64,000 bases of DNA from Lepas anatifera (GCA_034440635.1 JAOTON010002073.1:806001-870000); one strand, 5' to 3'; shown: positions 35,111 to 48,449, counted from the first letter of the stretch. Made by a program: numbers and translations. Notes: generated from the letters alone by a model not told the origin.

Positions 35111-36860
35111 GTAACTGCTGCACGACTCAGCAAGGAAAAGTAGCCTCCCAGGTCACATGTCCCCGGCTCGAGGGCAGGTCGGGTCATTGAAGCTGACTGT
35201 CCTGATCGTGACCTCGACTTGGGTGCTGACCCGAACACTTGGTTGAGGCACGTGGCTCCCGGCCCGGGTGCCGACCTCGTGGCAGCGTTGGGGCGCGTGC
35301 CTCTACCCTGGGAGCTTGCCGGCTGGTTGCGTCACATTCACAAGCGTCTCATAAATCGCCGGTTGCATTATTGCCGTTTCGAGGCTGCCAACACCAACAT
35401 AAGCCAGAGCGTTCGCTCCAAGTGCCGACGACGCGCCACGTACAGCCGTCCCACCTCCTTCAAGTGTTTTTTTCTTCAAAAGCATCACGATGCTGGTTGT
35501 TGAACATGGCAAGCATCTTTCGAATGCTGCTTGACAGAAATAATGCTGACGGGTGAAAACACTGCAATGCAGGGTGGGAGACTCTGCGTTCATGGGCGTT
35601 ATGAACTGCTGTTTCTGATATCTAGGATACAGCTGGCGAGCAACTTTCTAGTGCGATGAGAAAATGGAGCTCTTTTCGCCCCAGCTCTTTGCTTCTGTTA
35701 ACCACCATTTCAAATAAGAGTGATGCCAGGAATTCCAAAGTTACTTTTTCTGTTCAAAAATGGAGACGCAAGGCTGTTTGATTGCTAGCCCACCTTCACA
35801 CGAACCCGGAAAAGCACACTTTCAGAAGTGTGCTGGATTCGTAGATACGCTACTGACGCGGCAAAACCGGTTTTACAAAAGTCAAAATACATTTTTATTT
35901 ATTAATCTGCATCGGAGACTAGTGGAATAAAATAGAAACGCTCGAACATTAAAGCAGGCCCCGTTCAGGTAGTTTTGCAGTATTCCGCCAACACGGCTGG
36001 GTGGACACGAGGGTTACGAGGCAGCGCATCAGATAAATACTACCATTTTGGAGCTATACGAACTTCCTGGAGGGGCCCAGTATATCAAGATTTGAAACCG
36101 TACACGTATATTTTGCATCTAATAATGCACGAGAAAAAACGTCTAGAACACGGGGAAAAAGAGTAGTTAACTGTACACCCTACAAACACCCCTCTCTCTG
36201 CAACTGTATCCCCCATTACGACTATGCATTGTCATAACATGGGAGTTTTGAATCGAATTGGGGAATTGTTTGGGAACGGAGGTCGCTGAGTAATGGAAAG
36301 GGAGATAAAGGGCGTGATGTGTCTCGCATTAATTCAATAATTTCCCTATCCGCTGGTGTTGCGAATTTACCGCTCCCGTTGACGCGGGCGAGTATGGTGT
36401 TCAGAGAAGCAAGGCGCCATCGCATTTTCGGGCTCGGGTTCGCGCGCTCGCGACGGACGGCGGCGGGGGCGACACGACGTACATGGCCTAAGCCCCGGCG
36501 GGTATTATTTGTGGAAACTCCTGCAATATGAACCCGTTTGGACAAGGGTTTTGACAGTAATTGACGCGCTAAACGCTTCGATGGTTTATTTAATGGGCAT
36601 ACAGGACAGTGAAAGAGGGGCATTTGGGGCACCAGCCAGGTGTCGTATTTTTGAGATGTTGTGTGGGCCTGAATGTGACCGAATGTGTTTGAAAACTGCA
36701 AACAGAATGTACGACACGTGCACTGGTTGCTAATTGCGTCCGACAAACGGGAGGTTAAGTGTTTTGAGTTGGTTTTTTTTAGCAGTTTTGGTTATTGTAA
36801 CTTTTGCGTGGGAATGTTCTATTTACGGCATTCGAGTGATTATTACAACCACGCTGGGGG
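35111..36860. other. Unannotated intergenic DNA
   Basis: The 174-codon minus-strand frame at 36222-36746 is the second longest in the window. It has no recognisable domain, and its reading partly reflects a GC-rich stop-poor stretch at 36400-36490. I do not call it a gene. Confidence 0.45.
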
Positions 36861-37535
36861 GTCTGACATTAAGCGACAGGGTGGGGGGCTGGTAGCCCGG
36901 TACGGAAACTGGGCTGATGCCGATGGGGGGTGGGGGGGTGTGGTGATCTATATGTTGCCTGGTCTTTTGTAGATAAGAGGTTAAGGATTTGGCGCGGGAT
37001 TTGGGAATGCCTGAAATGGTGGAAAGCCGGGTAGGAGCCGGACACGGTTGGGTTGTGTGAGATTTTTTTTTTGAGGTTGGTTTAGGTTCACATTGACGTC
37101 TAGGTTTACCTGTTGACTAAGTGACTATAGCAAACCTTGTGTGGAAGGAGGATTGACCTTACCAATGATCTTTAACCTTGACCTTGACTGACCCGGGTTT
37201 TACTTGACGTTAGCATAATATACGTCGACTGGGACACGTAAGCACCGGCGTATGACCTTGATGTGGTGGACTGAACTTGACCTCGACCCGTGATGTGACC
37301 TTGCTCCCGTTTATGACTATGTGACGCTATGACACGTGACGTACACTGGTTATGCAGCACCGGGATGGCGGTGGGCGATTAAATGTGGTTGACTTTGAAG
37401 TTAATAACAATTGACAATTTTCAAACTATTTACTATTGGCGCTGTAATTTTTAAGCGACCGATCCGTGTTTTGGGGAGCGGTCTCGGTTGGAAAAATAGT
37501 TGGGAGAGTATCCGAGGCCCCTCCAGTGCGCGTGT
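36861..37535 (+). mobile_element. Family A transposon, heavily degraded copy
   Basis: It ends with CCCCTCCAGTGCGCGTG before a mutated TTAC site (37536-37539). It shares GGAGGATTGACCTTACCAAT, TAGCATAATATACGTC, TATGACCTTGATGTGG and other blocks with the intact copies, but with many small deletions. The left end is only loosely placed. It lies in unusually G/T-rich sequence. Confidence 0.65.
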
Positions 37536-37539
37536 TACA

Positions 37540-38544
37540 CGCAGAGTGAGAAAGGGGTAGAATATATCCCTACTTGTGTTTCTACAAGGCATATCAAAAT
37601 ATCAGTCCGTGAAGGTGTACGTTTCTCCCTCCCCGCCCATCCTCCGCTACTATGTACCGCGGTTCGCCACTGGGACGTGGTCCTGAGCAGCCGGCGTATC
37701 TTGCGTGCTCGTGACAGTGGTACGGCGAGGAAATTGTCCCATTGAATCCTAGGACACCTCGGAACCCGATGGTTACGGCGACCGTTTTTGGATGAAAGGT
37801 GTGACTGGTATTCCTATGTGGTTTACGGTGTTGGAAACAGGATTTGGGTTGTTTGTGTCCGGGTGCTGAAGGTGTTATAATAAATGTCTGAACCCGGGAT
37901 ACGGAGGCTTAATCAGTGATTGGGGCTTTTGAATACGGGGATCCCCCCGAGTTGACATACTAGCGGAACATTTTTGAATGGTGTTGTCGGAGTTCTCGGG
38001 TTTTGATAACAGTACCAGAGTATACACAATTTGGACGGTTATAGTGTTTGAAATTGTATAAACTAATTTGACTGGCATTTTTATAGGTCGTTCCTGATAG
38101 TCCACTTATTGGTATTCTTGGCGGTCCATGCTCCTTGGACCCACGGCGTTGCGTTAGCAGCGGCGGCTTGGTTGGAGCCACAACCTGGTTTTTTGTGGGG
38201 TGGTGGGTTTGTTTTGGCGGGTGTTTGTGGTGTTGTGGGTGTGGGTTTTAACCTCTCTTTGTTTTGTAATAGACGTTTTGTTGGTTCTGTTTGTTGTACT
38301 TTTTGTTTTTTCCTGGGGCTGTGGTTGTTGTGTGTTGGTTTTAGTTGATGTGGTTTGTTTGTCGCGGGTGGGTGCGCTACGTTTTTGTTTTGTTGTGTGA
38401 TGTTTGTTGTTGATATTCGGACGACGCGGTGATCCGCCAGACACACATCGTAGCTAAGGCCCTGAACAACCACGCGCAGAGTGGTTCAGATGGTCGATAC
38501 GATCGCTATTGCGCAGTCATTTCAGTCGCTTGGAGAATATGAAG
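37540..38544. other. G/T-rich interval
   Basis: From about 38160 to 38410 the plus strand is almost all G and T with a few C, for example GGTTTGTTTTGGCGGGTG. Frames open on both strands because of the skew. There is no tandem unit and no gene. Confidence 0.7.
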
Positions 38545-38944
38545 GCATTATCAGCTATATCTACACAAATACAACCCTATTCCTGTTTTCCCCATGCATT
38601 TCCAATGGAGAGGTCATGGTCCGTACCTGACCCTTGGTCATCGATATGAAAAATCCCGGAATACAGTTTGTGTTCCTCGATAGGCCCATTATGTGGTATA
38701 AGTTTCAATTCGGTAGATTCACCCGTTTCATACGTATGCCACCTTAACAAAATTTGGAGGTGAGGTCACTTGACCTGCAATGGTGACCTGACTTGAGATG
38801 ACCCAATCTTAATTTTGGGAAAAGATGCGGAATTGATCAAGGAGAAGGTGTGCTCAGCGCGGCGGCGCTCCGCGCCGCCGTGTTTTACAGCCGCCGGGAA
38901 AACCCGAGGGGGATGTTCAAACACCCCCCCCCAGCTGGGCGATG
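38545..38944 (+). mobile_element. Family B transposon, right-hand part
   Basis: This is homologous to 17500-17863 and to 43140-43505: TTTCCCCATGCATTTCCAAT, GAGGTCATGGTCC, TATGTGGTATAAGTTTCAA, then TGACCTGACTTGAGATGACC. A hairpin GCGGCGGCGCTCCGCGCCGCC precedes the end, which abuts TTAA at 38945-38948. The left half is missing. Confidence 0.75.
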
Positions 38945-39034
38945 CTTAATCCGCGTAGCATACAGTCTCATCTTCTTGTTTTCTCATAGCTATGTTTTAA
39001 TACAATTAAGTGCAAATTTGAAGAAATAGCGGCA

Positions 39035-39511
39035 TCGTGTTCTGTACTGTGTTGTGTTCTGTGCTGTGTTGTGTTCCATGCTGTGCTGTGTTCTGTGCTG
39101 TGTTGTGTTCTTTGCTGTGTTGTGTTCCGTGCTGTGTTCTGTTCTGTGCTGTGTTGTGTTCTGTGTTATGTTGTGTTCTGTGCTGTATTGTGTTGTGTTG
39201 TGTTCTGGGCTGTGTTGTGTTCAGTTCTGTGCTGTGCTGTGCTGTGTTCTGTTCAGTTCTGTGCTGTGCTGTGCTGTGTTCTGGACTGTGTTGTGTTCAG
39301 TTCTGTGCTGTGATGTGTTGTGTTCTGTGCTGTGTTGTGTTGTGTTGTGTTGTGTTCAGTTTTGTGCTGTGCTGTGTTGTGTTCTGAGCTGTGCTCTGTG
39401 CTGTACTGTGTTGTGTTCCGTGCTGTGTTCTTTTCTGTGTTGTGTTGGGTTGTGTTGTGTTCTGGGCTGTGTTGTGTTCAGTTCTGTGCTGTGTTGTGTT
39501 CTGTGCTGTGT
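39035..39511. repeat. T/G-rich minisatellite built from GTTCTGTGCTGTGTT units
   Basis: Irregular tandem units combining TGTTCTG, TGCTGTG and TTGTG. All three plus frames stay open and give cysteine-valine-leucine-rich peptides, which is an artefact of the repeat. Confidence 0.95.
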
Positions 39512-40742
39512 GGTACCTACCCTGGTCCCCAAATGTGGCAGTGACCTTTCATTGCTCGGCCCGGCACAAGCACAAGTTCATCTGGCCTGAAAACGTTATT
39601 ACGGCATAATATTAAGCCCTTGAAAGTCTGCAAAATCAAGAACATGTACAGCTAGTGCTACTTTTATTATGAATGAGCTAATTACTGATATAGACTTCCA
39701 TGCTGACAAGGCTATCACCGGAGAAGATATAGTTACGGGCATGACCACTGTATCAACATTTTTGTTTGATGTTCACTTTGACAGCCAATAATTTACCAAA
39801 ATCGATGGTTTAACCAGTTCCGATGACGGAGCTGTCAACGCAGGCTGGCTAATGTACCGAAACATTGGCCAGACCCGAGCCGTGTCAGCACTTTTTAGCG
39901 GCCGACATTTCTTCAGCGGAGAGAAACCGACATTTAGTTCAAAGCGATATAATCGCTAAGAAACGGTAGGATCACATTCTAACTATTTACATCACCGCCA
40001 CCACTATCTCAATTTCAATGTAAAAGCTATAAAAAAGCATATCTTACCTCATTGAGCTGAGTGCAGCGCCAACTTGTTAGAATCCATGGCAAATATCTGA
40101 TCAATTTCCTACCTAATAAACAATTGTTGTCTGCCGCGGACAGCCTGTGGATATGGTTTTATGGTTTATTCAGTGTAAAGGAGGGCATTTCCAGCAATGC
40201 ACGGATTACGGGCCCAGTAGCAATCTTGAGAGATGTACTTTGTTTCTTTTATCATGCTCCCACAGTCAGTATTGCTAATCTTCACATCACATTATTATCT
40301 GCTGTGCACGTTATGCATTTCGTCGAATTAGTTATCCACGTATGTCCAACAGTAAAACCCTAACTGAACGGATTACGTAGCAAACGGCGTTTTGCATAAA
40401 CTCCACAAAAACTGGTCTCTAGAATGAACGATAAAGCGGCAAAGGCCTTTCATTGCAAGAGTCAATGGTTTCGGGTCTAGCTTAAACTAGTAGTGAGCAA
40501 GAAGAAAACGGTTAAGGCTCAACTCGATCGAACGATTCTAAGAACGGGAAGGGGAGGGTTAGTTGTTCTCCAATTAACTTGGAACTGTTACAGATGGACG
40601 AGCATAGTTTGTACAGTGCTTGAGTTTTCTCCTACACTCCACCAGCACCCTGTTTTCATTTTTTCTGAGGTTCAAAAGACCTGCTTTCCATAAAACGTGT
40701 TGCTTAAACCAGGTCGAAGAAACTATACATGAAATCAGCGAC

Positions 40743-40809
<67 letters not shown>

Positions 40810-42544
40810 TGTGTCCGTCTCTGTTGTCTGTCTGGTTTTTTCTCCTTTTTTCTTTTCTTTCTCTCGGTGGAGGCGGGGCCTCCCTCTAAAGATTTTACCA
40901 GATCATATCAACTTAAATCTCTAATTTTCCTCCATGCCTTCACGGAAACTTACCACCCTTACCAAATTCCCCGTGGTATTCCCGTTCATCCCAGGCGTGC
41001 ATTTCCGCCTTAGGTCAGGCAGCGGGGTTGGGAGGGCGGCGGAGGCGGGGGCGTCCGTCTCGTGACATCATCGTGCCGGTGACGTCATTGGTGACCTTGC
41101 CAGGATCGACCGCAGCCGCCAGCGGCGACAGACGCAACAGCCGGCGGCGACGGTCGGGGGTCGGCGGTCGGCGGCCGAGGGTCGCCAACCTGACAGGGGG
41201 TCCCCAGCCACAGGTGCCCACCCCACCATCGCCCAAAAGCGCCGCTCAGGAGCGCAGTAGCAGAACCAAGTGAACATTTTGCGAGCAGCAGCGGACTTTT
41301 TGCTAGACTTAACATAAAAAGCGACTTATTATTGGCCTTTAGATCCCACCGCGTCCCTGCCTGTGTATGCACCGGCATAATGCGTACGGGTATGCACCAT
41401 CAGAAGCTGTTTGCGAAGCATAACGACTTCTAAGTCAAGCGTTTTTATGTTTCATGTTGTGCTGAGATCAAACTATTCTTCAGATCAATTCTATTTCTGG
41501 TTCACTCTAGACTATTTGGTCGGAGTCAGTTTCGTTGTCGTCGCGGAGCTTGGCCCCACCTGCTGCTCAGGCAGACGGCTAGCCTCTGCACCGATCCACA
41601 CGTTAAATGTGTCCGGCCACATGCAAAACACGTGTGACGACAGCATCTGTCTACCAGAAACAGCCGCCATCTATCACCCTATTTGGAGCAGTCGACAACT
41701 TCAACCATGTCACTCAACACTAAATCTTGCAATCAAGTTGTGAAACGCATATATCCTGCGCTAATACCGCCAGTGCATGCATGAGACAATAGAGTGTCCA
41801 CGTTCCCGCTCCGGATAAGGGACGGTCAGGGGGTCGGTACCCTCCCGGTGCTGTCAGTGTCTGTGTCGAGGTTCCACACCTTACTTGTTACATGCTACTT
41901 TGTTGTTGTAATGGTCCTGTAAAGACAGCAACTCAGTTATGGATGCGCTGGGATAGTTCCAACGGTGCCTGGTGTTGCTGTCAGTGCCGTAGCTCAGCTT
42001 CATTCCAGGACTGGGGTCCTGGAATCGCGATGGTAAGCTCCTGGCCGGCGGCCCAAACATATTTTAGCTCTTGGAAAAAGGGGTAGGCAGGCATTTAGAT
42101 CCCTCTACACCTTATTTGCGATATGTTTGTGTGGCATAGATTGGATATTGATGGATATTCGAATATTAATAAATATATATATTGAAAATATTGGACATAT
42201 TAACGAATGTCAAAACTGTTGTCGGGATGTACTGGATTGACATGTAATTCCGAGGAGTTTCGTTCCTGGATGATCAAAGGTTTTGAGTTTCAGCTAAAAT
42301 GTGTCCCAAATTATTGCTATTCAGATTCCGACTGATAATCATGATGCGCAAATAAGCTGACCGAGGTTTGAGGGGGAAACTTGGGGTATGAACGAGATCG
42401 GAGACGAATTTTCTTGGTCATGCCGTACTCTAAAATAAACACCAAAAATTGTGGGGCACGCTCACTTCTTATAGGCAGTATTGTTCAGCTAACCACATTG
42501 AAAGCATCGGCATGCAACGGAATGACACACAGTTGGCCCCCCCC
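39512..42544. other. Unannotated intergenic DNA with a (CT)n run and a CpG-rich patch
   Basis: (CT)n occupies 40746-40806. A CpG-rich patch at about 41020-41275 contains GGCGGAGGCGGGGGCG and several overlapping short frames. No domain is recognisable, and I cannot assign a gene. Confidence 0.5.
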
Positions 42545-43505
42545 TGTAACTCCGAAAATATGGGGGTTAGCGAAAATCTGCCAAGTGCAGTAGAACGCTC
42601 GCATAAATTCAGTAAGAAATTACTTTGTATGTTTAAGCGTTCAGGTCAATGGTTTGACCTCCAGAGTTCAAATTAGGTCACGATAGGCTATTTTCACTAA
42701 AACATGCATTGCTTAAGCAAACTGTGCATAACTCTTCTGCCAATAGAGCTATTGGGATTTGGTAAAGTAAATTTTATAAGAAAATGTCAGAACTTCTTCC
42801 ACTATCTGAAAGGTAATGACCTTCCGCCAGTGGTTTCACCTCCAGAGATCACCTCGTGACCTAATATGACCTGAGGTCACGAAAGGTCAGAAAGTGACTT
42901 TTTTGTATATCAAATGAACGCCAGTGACGAGACATACACAATGACGTTTATTTCAGCGCTCTAGCTTTCTTAGGTCACAAGTTATTATCAAAATACTGTT
43001 TTTGACCCCTGGTGACCTTGGATGACCTCGGAAAGGTCAAATGGAAAATAAACCTCCTGGGATCCGTGAAAGGGTGTCCAAGAACACTTTTGTAAGCAAG
43101 CTAAGTATTTGCAATCCTTTTTGTGAGTTTTAGATCATAAGACAGCTTTTCCCCATGCTTTTTCAATGGGAGAGGTCACCTCGTGACCTCAAGTCACGAA
43201 ATTGACAAGTCCCGGATATACATTGTGTAGACCTTAGATGGTTTCATTAAGTGTAGGAAGTTTCAAACTGATCGACTTAGAAATGTGGCTCTTAAAGAGC
43301 TCAAAAATTGAAGCGAGGTGACCTTTGTTGACCTAACTTGGTGACCTGACCTTGGGTGACCCGGGGTAAAAAATTGAGGGATGGTGGCAAAATGATGGGG
43401 TGAGAGACAGAGCTCTCAACTGCGGTGCTGCGGCTCGTCGTTTTTCTGCTATCTCGAAAAAAACCTTAGGGGGAGGGCATCGATGGCTCCCCGGTGGGGC
43501 GAGGG
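42545..43505 (+). mobile_element. Family B transposon, diverged copy
   Basis: The right end CCCCGGTGGGGCGAGGG abuts TTAA at 43506-43509, and its reverse complement matches the family B terminus. The interior shares TTTTCCCCATGC, TTTCAATGGGAGAGGTCA, TTTCAAACTGATCGA and GGTGACCTGACCTTGGGTGA with the copies at 17.5 and 38.6 kb. The left boundary is uncertain. A family D MITE lies 24 bp beyond the right end. Confidence 0.75.
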
Positions 43506-43529
43506 TTAAGCCTGACCCATCCCGCTTAA

Positions 43530-43977
43530 AGTGAATGTGGCACCTTCATAGCGTGATTTTAATTGAGATAGCCAAGTTTTAAAGCAATTCGGAAAACCCG
43601 TTACTCAATATATCATTTGTCTTGGAACTCGAGATTTCCGTAGAAAAAGCCAAAACCTACCTGAAATGTACCCCTCTTGTACCCTTAGCAGCAGGCCACA
43701 GTTACCATGGCTGTTGGTGTGACGACATATGCTGACGTCACGGTGAGTATCAGCCAATCGAAGCCCTTTAAGCGTTTTGAATATGGTATTGGTTGCCAGA
43801 TCATGACATCATCCACAGGCAGGTATGTATTTATTTTCCTAGAGGAGCATTTTTAAAATCAAAATATTGAACTTATCGTACATTTTTCAGAGCAATCATG
43901 GACACTTCCATGATTTTCGGCTAAAAGTTCCCTAATTACACTAGATCCCAGGATTCGACCAAGGTGCCACATTCCCT
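43530..43977. mobile_element. Family D MITE, full-length copy (448 bp), TTAA target duplication
   Basis: Bounded by TTAA at 43526-43529 and 43978-43981, with terminal inverted repeats AGTGAATGTGGCACCTT and, as reverse complement, AGGGAATGTGGCACCTT. It aligns end to end with 13406-13854. A 20-bp direct repeat, GCCTGACCCRTCCCRC with TTAA on each side, lies on both sides of the element. Confidence 0.9.
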
Positions 43978-44001
43978 TTAAGCCTGACCCGTCCCACTTA
44001 A

Positions 44002-44180
44002 GCCCCTTCCATCTCACTTACACGTGCATTGACGGGGGGACGGGTACTCGCCCCGTCTGGTTTTTTAGAAACAGCACAAAAAGGGCGGCGCGTAGCGCCG
44101 CCGTACTTGGCAGCCCTTTTCTCTGACAATTTTTACAACTTTGCCAAATTTTAAGGTTAGGTCATCTCTGGTCAGTCACC
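44002..44180 (-). mobile_element. Family B terminus fragment, reverse orientation
   Basis: It begins after TTAA (43998-44001) and contains CGTGCATTGACGGGGGGACG and CGGGTACTCGCCCCGTC, which resemble the end at 21.25 kb. A hairpin GGGCGGCGCGTAGCGCCGCC and TTAGGTCATCTCTGGTCA follow. Confidence 0.6.
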
Positions 44181-47117
44181 AGTTGAAAGTGTCTGTTTTG
44201 TTTCCTACGCATGCAAACCTGTCACCTTTCTGATTCCCACCATTGTCAGCTCCTAAATTATTTCCTCTATATGAGAGACATACCGATAGGCATACGTGAT
44301 CGAGACCTTGTTTTATAAGGTCACCTACATTACGAAACAGGCATTGAAGATTAGTTGCATTACTGGTGTGAATCATACGAGTGTGCATACTTGTTTTACA
44401 CACATATATAGGCGATTTCATCACGGTGCTTGCCTGGCCTCATCAATTTTAATATGTTATGTATGACCTGCTACATCACGACTTGCAAATAGATCATCCT
44501 TCTTTACTTTTTTCGTGCCTTGACTTTAGCTGTCAGTTTGAGCAATGCCATGGTGTTCATAAAGCCTGAATAAATGCAAAATGCAAAAACTAAGATGAGT
44601 CACTCACAAATGACAGAGGGAACTCCGGGGCGGAACCGTGCTGCCTTTTCATCGGGTGGTCGACGAGCAGTGTCGTCGGCGCTGCATCGATTCCGACGGC
44701 CCCGGGAGACCGGCATGACGGCGATGCAGCCCTTGAGTGCGGCTAAATCGGTACCGGCCGCTGCGCTGACCGAGTCACTGCTGCAGCGCCCCCCCCCCTA
44801 CTCCCTACTACCTCGCTGGAAGGTCAAGGTCACGTCGTCGGCGTCGCTTCCGCGTCTGTCGTTGACACGTGCGTTGGGGCGCAACACGATTGCGCCGCGG
44901 TAGCTGAACAGGTGAAATGTGATTGGAACCAACTCAATCGAAGTGCTGGCTCCTGGACAGGTCAATCAGCGACCTTTCGTTTTTGCATTCATCTTTACGC
45001 CGGTAAATGAAAGAACTGATGACATTCGCCAGCAAAGCATCACAGTCCTACATTCACTAGCGAATTATTCAAAAGAAAATACTGGGCCGGACGAGTTTTC
45101 GCAACAAAAAGCGGTCATCGACACCATATAATACCTGCATTCATGAAAACACCCCGTACTGACTCTGGAAAACCGCTGGGCTTGTACCTGGCTGCTTTCT
45201 GGGGATCCCCTTTCGCGCTAGGAGTAGGCTTCCCCGGTAAACACACCCGCAGCGAGGTGGAATTCTTCAGAGGCCACCCCCCCACATCCGGCTCCAAACC
45301 AGTCGCGGCCACAGCCGGCTCCTACGATTTTTCTTCCACAATTACGACGCACCAAATGGCGCTCACCGCCAGCTTTATTGCACGACATTTTGAATTTAGT
45401 CGTCGCGTTTACGGCGAATTGCCGCTGCGAATGCCTGCGGTTGTGCTGCGCAAACGCCACATTGTATTAAGCCGCTCTCCAAAACGCTGTAAGTGCATTT
45501 AATTACGGTAAATCATGGTACTGACCTGATACGGTGTGAACATTTCGGCACTTACGCAATCGTCGCTTGTTGTAGCCAGCCGAAACGGTCGTACATCTGA
45601 CCGAATCGGGCCATTTTGGCTCAGCTGTCAGACTGCATGGGCAACATGCCTGACATACTGGGGCCACAGACAAAGCGGGCCGGAAGCAACAGAGCCAGGC
45701 GCCTCACCGCTGCAGGTACGGCACTCACTGGAGCTGTCAGAACTGCCCCCCACTCGGCACCATGTATCAGCCGGCCTGGATATGCCAAATCAAGGTAGGA
45801 TAGCAGTACATATTTTGGGAGATTCTTTAGGCTTTACAGAAAATATATGGAAGAAGGAGGGTACACTTCGAGAAAAGAGTACTTCTCATTTTTATCTGAC
45901 AAGGATGGAGAAAAGCGGCCTTTTACCAGCAACCTTTTACTACGCCTGCGACTAATGCCGTACCCAGAGCGGTATTTCCCATAACTGTCTGATGTTGCAT
46001 CCCTGTGTAAAACTATTGCACTGATTGTGAAAAGAAACGGCCTCCAGGTATTTGATAAATCGTTCTTCCAACAACCCTCTATATGCCCTTGGTTGTGACA
46101 ACATTTCCCCAGCTGCGACGGTGTTCTAACTGTACTCCCCTGTACAGTACACGGACCAACTTCAAAAGCCCACTTTGAGTTGCTAACAAATTCAGTTAAA
46201 CTGCTTACCTGTCATATTTCACACCACCAGAACGCAACCACTTCGTCAGGCCATTGCCTCATACCGCAAAAATGATCTTAACTTTGCAGGCGCCGTGTGG
46301 TTTTGCGCCAGACATTTATGTCACGTTATATGGAATATAAAACAATAAATGTTCATGGAACAATAATTGCCGGTGTTGGTAGTGTCATGTAAATCACACG
46401 AATGTGTTCATTTGGCCACCGCTTGCAAAGTAGAAGCTAACCAGCATGCATACGCGACCGTGTTTACCTGTGTTACAATCACTTAAATGGCGATTCCGCC
46501 TCGTGACGGTGTGCGTGCAGCATATGGAATGACTAGCGGCGGTCTGCGTTGGTACATGGGCATTTTTCACACGCAGGGTGGCAGACCACCAGAGGTGCTT
46601 CACAACAGACACTCGTTCAACCGACTGAGCAAATGAGAGAGCCGAATGATTTCAACCAAGTTTGGAAAGTTGTCTCTAAAAAGTAGTTTCAGTACCGGCC
46701 ATTTCCCTGCATCTTCTTGTACCGCCGAAGTACACTCACAGGTTTCAATACGTGCTGCCGGCAGTCCTCGTTTTGTCGGTAATGATGACGTCACGCACTG
46801 CAACTTCACAACAGATGAATTTGAGACCCAATGGCGGAAGGCCAATACTTTTGTAGTTTTCCACTTTTGCAAGCGCGTAGAGAGAAGTGGCGGCGACACA
46901 GGCTCGTCTGACGCCTGTTTGTGCCTCACTTACAGTGCAATGAGTTGTGACAAGTTTCATCCGCCTTTGGTAAGCTTGCGCTGATTAGTACACTTGCTAG
47001 AATTTCTTATCGGTCCCTTTTCGAGGAGTTAAGTCTCATGCTAAGAATATATTCAGAAACTATTTCAGTAGTTTATCAAGCAGCATTTCACAATACATGT
47101 AATAATCCTATTTTATC
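44181..47117. other. Unannotated intergenic DNA with a CpG-rich patch
   Basis: There is a CpG-rich stretch at about 44620-44900. The 139-codon frame at 45536-45955 and the 119-codon frame at 45143-45502 have no domain I recognise and no supporting features, so I do not call them genes. Confidence 0.5.
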
Positions 47118-47225
47118 GAGCCTCTGAAAATGTGGATCTGATCCCCCAAATCCCTACCAGCAGAACGACAGTTCGCATCGCCGTATAACCTTAACAGTTG
47201 GTGCGTCGTTAGATCCCGACAATGC
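47118..47225 (+). mobile_element. SINE type 1, 5'-truncated copy
   Basis: It starts at GAGCCTCTGAAAATG, just after where the B box would be. It continues with GATCCCCCAAATCCCTACCA, GCCGTATAACCTTAACAGTT and GGTGCGTCGTTAGATC, all shared with the copies at 48.5 and 50.8 kb. Confidence 0.7.
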
Positions 47226-48449
47226 TTATTTTTCCCATCCTTCACAGCATCACGCTTCGTGTGTTCCACCCTTTTAATATGTTTTCTCATACAAGTACCG
47301 ACGAGCTGTAATAGGTAAAACATTTTTTGGTGAATTGGGACAAGTGTCTAAGTTATTACGCAATAAGCCGAGATCCGGTACGAATTGTTTGTATGCCAGA
47401 GAACCAAGGGGTTGGCGCCGGCGCGAAAGAGTCATTGGCCTGATTTATTAGTTTATGCTGAGCGCTGCATTGCGATGGCGTCAGCAGTGGGTATGTGGAA
47501 GTGGGGTTAATTGCGGCAGGCGACCTCGGCCGGGTAGCCATTGTAGTCGCGCAGTGCCCGCCGGGAGGCACCGGCGCCTGTATTGTAATGAGGACCAGGG
47601 TCAGCTACCCGCACGGTGCTAGGTAGCTGCAATAGATTTTACACCGTACTATTAAGCTTGACAGCATGGCTTTCGTGTGAAGATACTTCTTGTACCATCC
47701 AAAACTGCCCCAGTTATAAGAGTTCATTCCGTTTGCTAGTCTCCTTTTTTATCAGCTGAAACGGATAAATGTTTTTGGACATCGGAGCAAATTTTAGGTA
47801 TGCCCAGGTAGGTCTTCTTACGGCACAAAGAGTTATGTAAGAAATGGAATTAACATGCCGTCTTCAGCCAAATGTCTTCGTATCGGACCAGTGGGCCTCA
47901 TTTTCACAACTACAACTTTACACAACATTTTCACAACACAACATAGGCGGATCCAGGAGACAAGGGGACACTTGGCCCTTTTCCCGATTGACCCTTGGCG
48001 CTCACGGCTATGGTCATGGCGCCCCCTGAAAGGTCAATAGTGCCCCTTGATATTTCACTTCCTCAGCGTCCCCCCCACCCCCCCATCCCTCGGATACGAG
48101 GATCAGTGAGCCCCGATAGGACTTGGAGCCAACCTGATAGGTTTGTCCTTCAAAACTGGCTCTCTCCCCCGACCTTGTGCGCCCCCCCATTGGAAACCTA
48201 GGACCCGTATATGAACCCATGTGTCTTACAATACACACAAAGCTGGATCGCTCAAGTAAATCGAGGCTTAAATGCAGCGATGAAGTCCTGTTTTCGATAC
48301 CGCTACTGCTTACTTTCCCTCGACTCAATTGAAAAAATCTTCAGTCGATCTGATCTAAATACGTCTGGTAGCGCCTTACTAGTGTCTGCGATGCCGACAG
48401 CCAGCGTACCTAACCAGTGCCATCACACCTCATCCGGCTCCGTCCCACC
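47226..48449. other. Unannotated intergenic DNA
   Basis: I see nothing classifiable. Confidence 0.5.

Noticed and set aside
36222..36746. 174-codon minus-strand frame
   Set aside because: No recognisable domain. Part of its length comes from a stop-poor GC-rich stretch.
39037..39590. 178-codon and other frames rich in cysteine, valine and leucine
   Set aside because: They are translations of the T/G minisatellite, open in all three phases at once.
41985..42035. tRNA-like or SINE head starting TGCCGTAGCTCAG
   Set aside because: The A-box-like start is not followed by a B box at a suitable distance and there is no matching body or tail.
45536..45955. 139-codon plus-strand frame
   Set aside because: No recognisable domain and no second copy or context to support it.
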